A stretch of 39,339 nucleotides of DNA from RZYP01 sp964386405 (lineage in GTDB: Bacteria; Bacillota; Negativicutes; Acidaminococcales; Acidaminococcaceae), in contig CAYLRW010000004.1 in assembly GCA_964386405.1 (NCBI GenBank), positions 1 through 39,339 of the forward strand, read 5' to 3'. The first letter of the stretch is position 1; every line of letters begins with the position of its first letter. A program made the position numbers and the translations under genes. The notes beneath the pieces are model-generated. The model worked only from the letters and a program-made list of their open reading frames with translations, did no database searches and was not told the origin of the DNA. Below, one piece after another: positions 24,403 to 33,029 of the stretch.

Positions 24403-26277
24403 TTGATTAGTGGAAAATATGATGTAATTGTTGTCGGTGCCGGTCATGCTGGTGTGGAAGCTGCTTTGGCTTCAGCACGTCTCGGCGGAAAGACTTTAAT
24501 GGCGACGCTTTCGCTTGATAACATAGCTCTTATGCCTTGCAATCCGTCTGTTGGCGGCCCGGCTAAGGGTCATTTGGTGCGCGAAATTGATGCTTTGGGC
24601 GGTCAAATGGGTTTGTCCGCTGATGAAGCTTGTATCCAAATGCGTATGCTGAATACCGGTAAAGGCTATGCAGTCCATGCTTTGAGGGCACAGGCTGATA
24701 AGCCGTATTACCATACAATTATGAAGGAAATAGTTGAAAATCAGGAAAACCTTGATGTCAAACAACTGATGATTGATAAATTGCTTGTTTCTCACGGCGA
24801 GGTTGTCGGTGTTGAAGCAGAAACTGGAGAAGTGTTTGAAGCCAAGTGCGTCATATTGGCAACAGGAACTTATCTGCGAGGCAAGATTGTTTATGGTGAA
24901 GTTAATTACGAGTCGGGACCGAACGGGTTGCGTTCTGCGGCCAAACTTTCGACTTCTTTGCAGGAGCACGGTGTGGATTTAATGCGTTTCAAGACTGGTA
25001 CACCGGCACGCGTTGATGCCCGCAGTCTTGATTACAGCAAGATGGAACCACAGTATGGTGATGAAGCAACTCTTAATTTTTCTTTTATCAGTAAGATAGA
25101 GACCAGAGAGCAGTTACCTTGCTGGCTGACTTATACTAATGAACGCACACATCAGATCATTCGTGATAATCTTGGCAAATCTGGTATGTTTACCGGCTTG
25201 GTTGAGGGAGTAGGGCCTCGTTATTGCCCTTCTATTGAATCTAAAATAGTAAGATTTGCTGATAAAGAGCGCCATCAGCTTTTTTTGGAACCGGAAGGAC
25301 TTAGGACTAATGAAGTTTATGTACAAGGTATGTCTTCTTCCTTGCCTGCTGATGTCCAGGTTGCTTTTATGCAGACGATTCCCGGTATGGAGAATTGTAA
25401 GATGATGCGAGCCGGTTATGCCATTGATTATGATTGTTTAAATCCATTGCAGCTGCAAGCATCACTCGAACATAAACATATTTCCGGTTTGTTTTCTGCC
25501 GGACAGTCGAATGGGACCAGTGGTTATGAAGAGGCCGCGGCACAAGGGTTAATGGCTGGGATAAACGCTATGCAGAAAGTTAAGGGGAATGCGCCTCTGG
25601 TTTTAGGCAGGAGCGAAGCTTATATCGGTGTATTGATTGATGACCTTGTTACCAAAGGGACTAATGAACCTTATCGTATGATGACTTCGCGCGCAGAATA
25701 TCGTTTGTTGCTTCGTCAGGATAATGCAGATTTGCGCCTTACGGAAAAGGGTCGTCAACTCGGATTAGTTGATGATTGTCGGTATGACCAATTTACTGCT
25801 AAGCGCGACTTACTGGAAAGAATGCTTTACCAGCTCGGTCATCTGAATATTGCACCGACTGAAGAGGTACAAAAGAAATTAGCTGCTTTAAATACAGTGC
25901 CGCTGCGGTCAGGTATTTCTATGCTGGAGCTTTTGAGGCGCAGTGAACTTGATTATGCCAAGCTTGCCAAGGCATTTGATTTGCCTGAAATTCCTTCTGT
26001 TGTTGCTGAGCAATTGGAAATCCATGCTAAATACGAAGGTTATATTGCCAAACAGAGGCAGGAAGTAGAACGTGCTCTGAAATTAGAGAATAAGCTGATT
26101 CCGGCTAATATTGACTATCGCAAAATTAAAGAACTTTCTTTGGAGTCTATCGAAAAACTCGATAAAGTGCGTCCTAATTCCATCGGTCAGGCATCGCGTA
26201 TTTCAGGTGTTTCACCTGCTGACGTTAATGTATTAATGATTTTTCTTGATGCTTTCAGCCGAAGGGAGAACGCATAA
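24403..26277 (+). CDS. mnmG: tRNA uridine-5-carboxymethylaminomethyl modification enzyme MnmG
   Basis: A 624-residue FAD enzyme, partner of MnmE. The FAD site VGAGHAGVEAA is at residues 11-21. The family blocks MPCNPSVGGPAKGHLVREID, GTYLRGKI and RYCPSIESKIVRF are present, as is the C-terminal SRISGVSPADVNVLMIFL. The start is TTG at 24403 with GAGGG upstream. Its stop overlaps the rsmG ATG by one base. Confidence 0.98.
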   Translation: MISGKYDVIVVGAGHAGVEAALASARLGGKTLMATLSLDNIALMPCNPSVGGPAKGHLVREIDALGGQMGLSADEACIQMRMLNTGKGYAVHALRAQADKPYYHTIMKEIVENQENLDVKQLMIDKLLVSHGEVVGVEAETGEVFEAKCVILATGTYLRGKIVYGEVNYESGPNGLRSAAKLSTSLQEHGVDLMRFKTGTPARVDARSLDYSKMEPQYGDEATLNFSFISKIETREQLPCWLTYTNERTHQIIRDNLGKSGMFTGLVEGVGPRYCPSIESKIVRFADKERHQLFLEPEGLRTNEVYVQGMSSSLPADVQVAFMQTIPGMENCKMMRAGYAIDYDCLNPLQLQASLEHKHISGLFSAGQSNGTSGYEEAAAQGLMAGINAMQKVKGNAPLVLGRSEAYIGVLIDDLVTKGTNEPYRMMTSRAEYRLLLRQDNADLRLTEKGRQLGLVDDCRYDQFTAKRDLLERMLYQLGHLNIAPTEEVQKKLAALNTVPLRSGISMLELLRRSELDYAKLAKAFDLPEIPSVVAEQLEIHAKYEGYIAKQRQEVERALKLENKLIPANIDYRKIKELSLESIEKLDKVRPNSIGQASRISGVSPADVNVLMIFLDAFSRRENA

Positions 26278-26990
26278 TGACTTTTTTGGAGGCTTTGCTC
26301 AATAAAGGAAAAGAAGCTGGCTTGGTATTTACGGAAAAACAGCTGGAACAGTTTTCCTTGTATTTTGATCTTTTAATTGAAACTAATAAGGTTATGAATC
26401 TAACTGCGATAACAGAGCCAGAAGAAGTAGCTGTTAAACATATCATTGATTCTTTATTGGCTTATGACGAAAAGATATTTCCTGGGAAATTATTGGCTGA
26501 TGTTGGTACAGGCGCTGGCTTTCCAGGCATACCTCTAAAAATTTACTGCCCGGAATTAAAAGTGGTGCTTTTGGACTCTCTGGCTAAAAGGTTGAAATTT
26601 TTGGAGCTGGTCATTGAGAAACTTGGACTTGAGAATATTTCCTGTGTACATTTGCGCGCTGAAGATGCAGGACAGAATAAGGATCATCGTGAAAAATATG
26701 ATTTGGTGACTGCTCGTGCCGTTGCGCGCCTAGCGGTTTTATCTGAGTATTGTTTGCCGCTGGTTAAACAAGGTGGTTTTTTTATTGCGATGAAAGGTTC
26801 AAAATTTAAAGAAGAGATTTCTGAGGGGCATACTGCTGTTGATATATTGGGAGGAGAAATTGTTTCTGCAGAAGAAGTGAAACTCCCGGGTCTTGATGAT
26901 GGCAGAGCAATTATAAGAATACGTAAGATTAAGAAGACTCCGGTCAAATATCCGCGTAAGGCTGGATTGCCGGAAAAGCAGCCATTGTAA
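26277..26990 (+). CDS. rsmG: 16S rRNA (guanine527-N7)-methyltransferase
   Basis: A 237-residue SAM-dependent methyltransferase acting on G527 of 16S rRNA. Seen are MNLTAITEPEEVAVKHIIDS, the SAM-binding LLADVGTGAGFPGIPLKI near residue 80, and VTARAVARLAVLSEYCLPL. Start and preceding stop overlap in TAATG, so it is coupled to mnmG. Loss of this gene gives low-level streptomycin resistance elsewhere; it looks intact here. Confidence 0.97.
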   Translation: MTFLEALLNKGKEAGLVFTEKQLEQFSLYFDLLIETNKVMNLTAITEPEEVAVKHIIDSLLAYDEKIFPGKLLADVGTGAGFPGIPLKIYCPELKVVLLDSLAKRLKFLELVIEKLGLENISCVHLRAEDAGQNKDHREKYDLVTARAVARLAVLSEYCLPLVKQGGFFIAMKGSKFKEEISEGHTAVDILGGEIVSAEEVKLPGLDDGRAIIRIRKIKKTPVKYPRKAGLPEKQPL

Positions 26991-27012
26991 TAAGGAGGGA
27001 GAACCTGATAGT

Positions 27013-27879
27013 ATGGTTATTGATGATGAATTTGCTTATCTTGATGCAGCAAATCTTTTAGGGGAAGATGTTCAGACTTCTGCAGAAGTTAGTGTTGTTC
27101 AGGTCCCGGTACAGAATATTGAAGCTAATCCGTATCAGCCTCGTAAACATTTTGAGCCGGAGGCTTTAGCGGAATTAGCGCATTCCATTAGCCAATATGG
27201 TGTATTGCAGCCGCTTCTGGTTGCGCCTATGGGTGACGGACGGTATATGCTGATAGCTGGCGAACGCAGACTGCGCGCTTCCAAACTGGCTAATCTGTCC
27301 ATGGTACCGGTTATAATCAGCGATTATACTTCTCAGCAGATTGCAGAGATTGCTTTAATCGAGAATTTACAGAGGGAAGACCTGCATTATCTGGAAGAAG
27401 CTGATGGGTATGAGAAACTTATGGATCAGTTTCATCTTACGCAGGAATCAATGGCTAGTCGTGTTGGCAAAAAGCAATCTACTATTGCTAACAAGCTGCG
27501 GCTGCTAAGATTGACTGAAACGGTCAGAAAACTTTTGAAAGAACACAGCTTGACTGAGAGACATGCTCGTGCTTTACTAAGACTTACTGCTGAGGAAGAT
27601 CAAATTAGTGTTATCAATGAGATTACTAAAAATGGTTACAATGTAAGACAAACTGAAAAATACATTGAGAATTATATTGAAGAGCATCAAGACTCCGCTA
27701 AACTTAAAAAAACAAAAAGATTGATGATTATTCAGGATGTCAGAATTTATCTTAACAGCATTAAACAAATTACTAAGAATATGGAAGTTTCTGGTATTCC
27801 GGTTAAGGTTGAGCAAACCCTTGATGGTGATGATGTTGTTGTTACCTTGCATATAAAAAATACCAAAAAATCCAAATAG
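27013..27879 (+). CDS. noc: Noc-type nucleoid occlusion protein (ParB family)
   Basis: A 288-residue ParB/Noc-family protein. The CTP-binding domain shows NPYQPRKHF and GERRLRAS (83-90). The helix-turn-helix region LTQESMASRVGKKQSTIANK (142-161) carries Gln155 and Lys161 where ParB has Arg and a small residue; these are the changes I recall as giving Noc its own site instead of parS. Position after rsmG and before soj is that of Bacillus noc. Noc normally binds palindromic sites and keeps FtsZ off the nucleoid. The first 20 residues are acidic and lack the amphipathic membrane helix seen in B. subtilis Noc. GGAGGGAG precedes the ATG at rather long spacing. Confidence 0.85.
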   Translation: MVIDDEFAYLDAANLLGEDVQTSAEVSVVQVPVQNIEANPYQPRKHFEPEALAELAHSISQYGVLQPLLVAPMGDGRYMLIAGERRLRASKLANLSMVPVIISDYTSQQIAEIALIENLQREDLHYLEEADGYEKLMDQFHLTQESMASRVGKKQSTIANKLRLLRLTETVRKLLKEHSLTERHARALLRLTAEEDQISVINEITKNGYNVRQTEKYIENYIEEHQDSAKLKKTKRLMIIQDVRIYLNSIKQITKNMEVSGIPVKVEQTLDGDDVVVTLHIKNTKKSK

Positions 27880-27913
27880 ACGAGTTTATTATCAATATAA
27901 TTAATATAAGGTC

Positions 27914-27950
27914 AAAAAGTCAATGTTTCACGTGAAACATTGACTTTTTT
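27914..27950 (+). terminator. Terminator-like palindrome containing parS
   Basis: AAAAAGTCAATGTTTCAC (27914-27931) is followed without a spacer by its exact reverse complement (27932-27949) and one more T. The centre is parS. As RNA from noc it would form a strong stem with a U6 tail. Confidence 0.85.
27924..27939. promoter_or_regulatory. parS centromere site
   Basis: TGTTTCACGTGAAACA matches the bacterial parS consensus in all 16 bases. It lies between noc and soj, about 7.4 kb from the origin palindrome, and should be bound by the ParB encoded just downstream. Confidence 0.97.
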
Positions 27951-28054
27951 CTTTGGAAAAACTGCAAAAAATAATATTTAGAGTGCAAATTATGGTAGAA
28001 TATAGTAGTCGGTAAAACAATACTAATTAATGGAATGAATGAGAGGTGATGGTC

Positions 28055-28816
28055 TTGGTTAAAGTAATCGCCATTGCAAACCAGAAAGGCGGCGTTGGCA
28101 AAACAACAACCGCTGTTAACCTGGCAGCTTGTCTGGCTGCTAATGGCCGCAAGGTATTACTGATAGACAGTGATCCGCAAGGCAATTCTACCAGTGGCCT
28201 GGGCTTTGAAAAAAATTATATAAAAAAATGCGTTTATGATGTCTTAATTAATGGCACACCGATGTCTGAAGTCATCATGAAGAGCGAATATGAAAATCTA
28301 TGGGTTTTGCCTGCCACGATACAGTTGGCAGGGGCCGAGCTTGAACTTGTTTCGGTAATGAGCAGAGAAGGCAGATTGAAACGGGCTCTGGACAGAGTTA
28401 AACATGAATATGATTACGTATTGATAGATTGCCCACCGTCATTAGGACTTCTGACTTTAAATGCACTTACAGCCGCAAGCTCTGTATTGGTTCCAATCCA
28501 GTGCGAATTCTACGCATTAGAAGGTGTCACCCAGCTAATGAATACAATCCAGCTGGTGCAACGCAACCTCAATCCGGCTTTGAAACTGGAAGGCGCCGTC
28601 ATGACGATGTTTGATGCACGTACTAACCTTTCCAGCGATGTTGTCGGCGAAGTGAAGAAATACTTCAATGCCAAGATGTATAATACAATAATTCCTCGCA
28701 ATATCAGATTGAGCGAAGCGCCAAGCCATGGTCAGCCTGTTATTGTTTATGATGCCAAGTCCAAGGGTGCACAGGTTTATCAAGAATTGGCACAGGAGGT
28801 TATTGGAGATGAATAA
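28055..28816 (+). CDS. soj: Chromosome-partitioning ATPase Soj (ParA)
   Basis: A 253-residue deviant Walker A ATPase that works with ParB in origin segregation and, in Bacillus, controls DnaA. KGGVGKTT is near residues 11-18, DSDPQGNSTSGLG near 37-49, and Walker B-like VLIDCPPSLG near 127. I chose the TTG at 28055 because AGAGGTGAT, an excellent Shine-Dalgarno site, ends five bases before it; the GTG at 28046 and ATG at 28049 overlap that site. Its end overlaps parB by eight bases. Confidence 0.95.
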   Translation: MVKVIAIANQKGGVGKTTTAVNLAACLAANGRKVLLIDSDPQGNSTSGLGFEKNYIKKCVYDVLINGTPMSEVIMKSEYENLWVLPATIQLAGAELELVSVMSREGRLKRALDRVKHEYDYVLIDCPPSLGLLTLNALTAASSVLVPIQCEFYALEGVTQLMNTIQLVQRNLNPALKLEGAVMTMFDARTNLSSDVVGEVKKYFNAKMYNTIIPRNIRLSEAPSHGQPVIVYDAKSKGAQVYQELAQEVIGDE

Positions 28817-29786
28817 ACGCGCAGGTTTGGGCAAAGGCTTGGAAGCTCTTTTCGGCAGCACAGAAGATGTAAGTGCGGAAGCAGCAGAAAATGAAGTTAA
28901 ACAGGAAATTGATGTAACTGATCTCGTACCTAATCCCTATCAACCGCGAAAAGTCTTTGAACCTGAAAAAATGAAGGAGTTAGTAGACTCCGTTAAACAA
29001 CATGGCGTAATCCAACCGCTTATCGTACGTAAAAACGGCAACCGTTATGAAATTGTTGCTGGCGAAAGACGGTGGCGTGCTGCTAAAACAGCGGGCTTAA
29101 AAGCTGTACCTGTTGTAATTCGCGATTATGACGAAGAAGCTATGATGGAAGTAGCCATGATCGAGAATATCCAGCGTCATGACTTGAATCCTTTAGAAGA
29201 GGCTGAAGGAATCAAAGCTATGATGGATAAACTACAGCTGACACAGGCTGATGCAGCAAAGAAATTAGGCCGCAGTCGTACAGCAGTAACCAATATTCTC
29301 CGGCTTCTGAATCTTCCGGCAAAGATACGCGACTATATCGCCAAGGAAGAACTGACTTTAGGACAAGTAAGACCATTATTGATCATAGAGGACGAAGCAA
29401 AACAACTTTTGCTTGCTCAGACAATTATTGCTAAAGGCTGGAGCGTTCGCAAAGTAGAGGATGTAATTAAGGAATTTAAAGAAGGGCGCGATATTGAATC
29501 TTTAATTGAAGACACGCCTGTAATAGAAAAGAAAGAAACTGGGACTAAAAAAGCTAAATCGGTTAAAATCAAAGAAAATCCAGATGTTTTTTGTACAGAC
29601 TTCCAAAATAAAATGATGTCAGTCTTGGGAACTAAGGTAAAAGTAGTCAAAAAAACTGAAACAAGCGGCAAAATTGAGATAGAATATTATTCTTTAGATG
29701 ATTTAGAGAGAATATACGAGTTGTTGGAAGAAAAAGCGCAGGCGCTGGGGGGTTCTTTGAAAAAAATACAAAAGCTCAATGTGTGA
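28809..29786 (+). CDS. parB: Chromosome-partitioning protein ParB (Spo0J)
   Basis: A 325-residue parS-binding CTPase clamp. The N-terminal ParA-interaction motif KRAGLGKGLEALFG is followed by NPYQPRKVFEPEKM and GERRWRAAKTAG (CTP binding). The HTH is LTQADAAKKLGRSRTAVTNI, with Arg in the position where the Noc paralogue has Gln. A lysine-rich linker leads to the dimerisation domain (KIEIEYYSLDDLERIYELLE). The ATG at 28809 lies inside the end of soj behind CAGGAGG; a longer in-frame reading is not needed. Confidence 0.97.
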   Translation: MNKRAGLGKGLEALFGSTEDVSAEAAENEVKQEIDVTDLVPNPYQPRKVFEPEKMKELVDSVKQHGVIQPLIVRKNGNRYEIVAGERRWRAAKTAGLKAVPVVIRDYDEEAMMEVAMIENIQRHDLNPLEEAEGIKAMMDKLQLTQADAAKKLGRSRTAVTNILRLLNLPAKIRDYIAKEELTLGQVRPLLIIEDEAKQLLLAQTIIAKGWSVRKVEDVIKEFKEGRDIESLIEDTPVIEKKETGTKKAKSVKIKENPDVFCTDFQNKMMSVLGTKVKVVKKTETSGKIEIEYYSLDDLERIYELLEEKAQALGGSLKKIQKLNV

Positions 29787-29832
29787 GTTTTGTAAATAAT
29801 GAACTAAGGGTATTTTAGAAAGGAATTAAGCA

Positions 29833-30543
29833 ATGATCGGTATGGGGACAGTTGTCAATGCCGGTGCAATTCTCGCTGGAGCAACCTTAGGACTGGTTTT
29901 GCGACAGGGGTTACCGGACAAGTGGCAGGAAACAATTATGCATGCCATTGGTTTGTCGGTTACAGTTATCGGTATTCAGATGGCAATGAAAACAAATAAT
30001 ATCATAATAGTAATCATAAGTTTAGTGGTTGGGGCAATCATCGGGGAATATTTTGACATCGACAAAGGACTGAATAGTTTTGGCAGCTGGATTGGCGGCA
30101 AGCTGACTAAGGGCGATGAAAAAAGTAGTGCATCTGCTATCATAGGACAAGGATTTGTAGCAAGCAGTCTTATTTACTGTGTCGGTGCAATGGCAATTGT
30201 CGGCAGTATTCAGGAAGGTTTGACAGGCGATGCATCAACACTCTATGCAAAATCAATACTTGACGGTATAACGGCAATCATATTTGCCGCTAATATGGGC
30301 GTTGGCGTAGCATTATCAGCGCTTAGCGTAGCAATTTATCAAGGAACAATAACTTTGTTAGCCGGTTCTATGGAAGCAATAATGTCGCCGGCACTTTTGG
30401 CAGAACTGACCGCTACAGGCGGCATACTTATTATAGCTATTGGATTCAATATGCTTAAGCTTGTAAAAATTAGAATTGCGAACATGCTGCCTGCCATCAT
30501 AGCCGCAGGTTTTGTCACCGAATTATTCGCTTTTTTCAAATGA
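29833..30543 (+). CDS. DUF554 membrane protein
   Basis: A 236-residue polytopic membrane protein of the DUF554 (YdfK-like) family, with the start GMGTVVNAGAILAGATLGLV and the middle SSLIYCVGAMAIVGSIQEGL typical of it. A possible transporter role is suggested for the family but no substrate is known. The ATG has AAAGGAATTAAG upstream. It lies 46 bases after parB and 15 before the DUF4446 gene. Confidence 0.85.
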   Translation: MIGMGTVVNAGAILAGATLGLVLRQGLPDKWQETIMHAIGLSVTVIGIQMAMKTNNIIIVIISLVVGAIIGEYFDIDKGLNSFGSWIGGKLTKGDEKSSASAIIGQGFVASSLIYCVGAMAIVGSIQEGLTGDASTLYAKSILDGITAIIFAANMGVGVALSALSVAIYQGTITLLAGSMEAIMSPALLAELTATGGILIIAIGFNMLKLVKIRIANMLPAIIAAGFVTELFAFFK

Positions 30544-30558
30544 GGAGATAAGGAAACA

Positions 30559-31044
30559 ATGGAGAATATCAATTTAATGTTAAATCAAAATATTGCAGCT
30601 ATAGTTGCCGTATTGCTGCTACTGATAATTATTCAGGCAATCATGTTACTGAGAGCAGGGAAAAGCGTAAAAACCCTGCAGGCAAAATATGACTTCTTTA
30701 CCAAAGGCTCAGATAATATTAATATTGATGAGCTTTTAACTCAAACGCTAAGTGAAGTGCGTGCTAGTAGAGTGGAAATGGACAAATTAAATACGCGCTG
30801 TGATGGATTGCGTGATCAGTTAATGGATTGTGTTCAAAAGGTTGGCGTTGTAAGATTCAATGCCTTTGATGACACCGGCAGTGATTTGAGTTATTCAGTA
30901 GCATTGCTTGATGAAAGAAAAGATGGTGTAGTTTTTTCCAGTATCTTTGGCCGCGATGAAAACAGGTGTTACGCTAAACCTGTCAAAAATGGCAAATCTG
31001 ATTATCCTTTATCAAAAGAGGAATTGGAAGCATTAAGTAAATAA
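30559..31044 (+). CDS. DUF4446 membrane-anchored protein
   Basis: A 161-residue protein with one N-terminal membrane segment (about residues 11-30), a coiled-coil-like stretch, and the DUF4446 core (VGVVRFNAFDDTGSDLSYSV). The family often follows parB in Firmicutes and its function is unknown. GAGGAGATAAGG precedes the ATG. A terminator follows. Confidence 0.85.
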   Translation: MENINLMLNQNIAAIVAVLLLLIIIQAIMLLRAGKSVKTLQAKYDFFTKGSDNINIDELLTQTLSEVRASRVEMDKLNTRCDGLRDQLMDCVQKVGVVRFNAFDDTGSDLSYSVALLDERKDGVVFSSIFGRDENRCYAKPVKNGKSDYPLSKEELEALSK

Positions 31045-31071
31045 GCTGCTCTAAAGGATATGATATAAGTT

Positions 31072-31096
31072 AAGGCGCCTGCATAAAATTTGCAGA
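31072..31096 (+). terminator. Terminator after the DUF4446 gene
   Basis: AAGGCG plus CTGCA pairs with TGCAG plus CGCCTT (one internal mismatch) around a short A/T loop and is followed by a T6 run. It separates the parB operon from the liv region. Confidence 0.85.
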
Positions 31097-31486
31097 CGCC
31101 TTTTTTGCGCCGAAAAAACGTCTTTAAAAATAAGCTATAAGACTGTTTAAATTAAAGGCGCTTGCATTTCTTCATAAAATTGACAAAATCGCGTCAAAAA
31201 GCGAAATAAGCAAAATATGAGCAGGCATATTGGAAAAAAGCTTCGCAAGTAAGCGGTATTATCAGGAAAAATACATAATACTGTATAATTAGCGAAGAGT
31301 CCACATTCTTTGGACGAAAAGCTGTAAAAGCAGGTGAAATGTATATTATTAAGCACATTGACGAAAAAGATAATAAAAAATAAATATAAATGTACTGTAG
31401 AAATAAACAAATAGCAGAAAATGAGAAATATTGTACAAACTTTACAAAAAAAGTTAATGGTTTTGTACTAAAAAGCAAAAAAAATA
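31097..31486. other. Gene-free AT-rich stretch before the liv operon
   Basis: No convincing gene is seen on either strand. Open frames on the minus strand are low-complexity phenylalanine/isoleucine-rich readings of A-rich DNA. Possible RNA structure includes CTTCGC (31241-31246) with GCGAAG (31292-31297) and a small GTCCA/TGGAC hairpin (31299-31315). An ATG at 31339 with AGGTG upstream would encode only 14 residues. An unannotated small RNA is possible but unproven. Confidence 0.4.
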
Positions 31487-31516
31487 TTGACAAAAGTGTG
31501 AAGTCTTACATATAAT
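31487..31516 (+). promoter_or_regulatory. Promoter of livJ1 and long leader
   Basis: TTGACA at 31487-31492, an 18-base spacer and TATAAT at 31511-31516. The 5' leader to the start codon is about 130 bases and holds a stem of ATCTGTAAAA (31548-31557) with TTTTACAGAT (31592-31601) around a U-rich loop. This leader could be a regulatory RNA, but I do not recognise its class. Confidence 0.8.
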
Positions 31517-31652
31517 GAAAAGCAAGTGATTACAAGAAGGTCTTTTTATCTGTAAAACTGCAAAAAGTTTGTAAGATTTTCTCTTTTTTGTTTTTACAGA
31601 TGAAAAAATTAATTGTAATTAAAAACGAGTAGGGAAAGAAAAGGTGAAACAA

Positions 31653-32828
31653 ATGAAATCTTGGAAAAAAATTGTCAGCGTAGCCTGTACGGCAGTATTT
31701 ATGACTTCCGTTGTTGCAGGTTGCGGCGGTGACAAAAAGAAAGATGCAGCCAATAGTAACGAAATAGTTATTGGCGCAAGTTTCGAATTGACCGGTGCAG
31801 TTGCCAATTATGGTAAATCTACATTAAACGGTGTTAGGATGGCTGTTGATGAAGTCAATAAAGCTGGCGGCATTAATGGCAAGAAGATCAAACTTGTTGA
31901 GAGCGATAACAAGTCTGAACCATCCGAAGCTGGTAATGCAGTAACTAAATTAATCAGCCAGGATAAAGCAATTGCTATTATCGGACCTGCTACCAGCGGC
32001 AGCGTTGCAGCTGCTTCCCAAATTGTTACTGATGCTAAGATCCCTTTGATGGCACCAGTTGCTACGGCAGAAAACATCACTGTTAAAGATGGCAAGACGA
32101 AAGACTTTATCTTCCGTGCCTGCTTTATTGATCCTTTCCAAGGTCAGGTTATGGCTGAATTTGCCAATAAGACCTTGAAAGTAAAAAATGTTGCAATTCT
32201 CTATGATGCTTCCAGCGAATATTCTAAAGGTTTGACAGCTGTATTCACTAAGACCTTAGAAAAAAATGGCGGCAAAGTTGTTGCCAGCGAAGCTTTCCTT
32301 GCTAAAGATGTTGATTTTAAATCTGCTTTAACCAAGATTAAAGCAACTAATCCAGAAGCTATTTATGTACCTGCATATTATGAAGAAGTTGCTAAAATCA
32401 TTAAACAAGCTCGTGAAATCGGCTTGGATTGCCCAATGCTCGGTTCTGACGGTTGGGATTCTCCAAAACTTGCTGAAATCGCAGGTCCTGCTGCCCTTAA
32501 CGGAACTTATTTCTGCAGTGCTTATTCTGCGCAAGATCAAGAACCAAGCGTTCAAAAATTCATTAAAAATTATAAAGCAATGTTCAATGCTGAACCTGAT
32601 AACTTCTCAATCCATGGCTACGATGCAGCCATGATCGTTATCGAAGCTATTAAACGTGCTGGCACAACTGATGGTGTAAAAGTTGCAGCTGAAATGGCTA
32701 AAACAAAAGACTTGCAAGTTGCAACCGGCAAAGTTACTTATGATGATAAACACAATCCGATTTCCGGAGCTGTAATTATCGAACTTAAAGACGGCGTACA
32801 AACATTTAAAGAAAAAATTACGCTCTAG
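31653..32828 (+). CDS. livJ: Branched-chain amino-acid-binding lipoprotein, copy 1
   Basis: A 391-residue periplasmic-binding-protein type I receptor of an ABC importer. The signal peptide ends in a lipobox (SVVAGC, Cys24), so it is anchored in a membrane by lipid. The mature part follows the LivJ pattern (IVIGASFELTGAVANYGKST, FIFRACFIDPFQGQV). I prefer the ATG at 31653 with AGGTGA six bases upstream; the GTG at 31644 would add three residues. Promoter and long leader precede it, and a hairpin follows. Closely related to the next gene; ligand likely leucine, isoleucine or valine, inferred from the family. Confidence 0.92.
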   Translation: MKSWKKIVSVACTAVFMTSVVAGCGGDKKKDAANSNEIVIGASFELTGAVANYGKSTLNGVRMAVDEVNKAGGINGKKIKLVESDNKSEPSEAGNAVTKLISQDKAIAIIGPATSGSVAAASQIVTDAKIPLMAPVATAENITVKDGKTKDFIFRACFIDPFQGQVMAEFANKTLKVKNVAILYDASSEYSKGLTAVFTKTLEKNGGKVVASEAFLAKDVDFKSALTKIKATNPEAIYVPAYYEEVAKIIKQAREIGLDCPMLGSDGWDSPKLAEIAGPAALNGTYFCSAYSAQDQEPSVQKFIKNYKAMFNAEPDNFSIHGYDAAMIVIEAIKRAGTTDGVKVAAEMAKTKDLQVATGKVTYDDKHNPISGAVIIELKDGVQTFKEKITL

Positions 32829-32849
32829 TCTTAAAATTTTAATGAACTC

Positions 32850-32899
32850 AATCCAGCGCCGGATTGAAGCTTTCTTCGATTCGTCGCTGGATTTATTAT
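32850..32899 (+). terminator. Hairpin terminator between livJ copies
   Basis: AATCCAGCG (32850-32858) pairs with CGCTGGATT (32885-32893), with a second inner stem possible, and T-rich sequence follows. Read-through to livJ2 and livHMGF is likely partial. Confidence 0.7.
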
Positions 32900-33029
32900 T
32901 TTTATTCGATGTCACCTTGTTTTTTTATGAAATTAATCCTGAAACCGATAGAGAGAGACTGGCAGCATGCCACAACGGGTGGGATTGATGATAAATTTTC
33001 TTCATTAAAACATTGGAGGGGAAAGACAA

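Noticed and set aside
26884..26897. CCCGGG inside rsmG as a Noc site
   Set aside because: The flanks match the Noc core poorly and the site is coding; expected by chance.
31339..31383. 14-residue open frame with AGGTG upstream
   Set aside because: Too short and too A/T-rich to support as a leader peptide or small protein without conservation data.
31147..31493. Overlapping hydrophobic open frames on the minus strand
   Set aside because: They are phenylalanine/isoleucine-rich readings of A-rich DNA in two frames, without Shine-Dalgarno sites or family resemblance, and run against the local gene direction.
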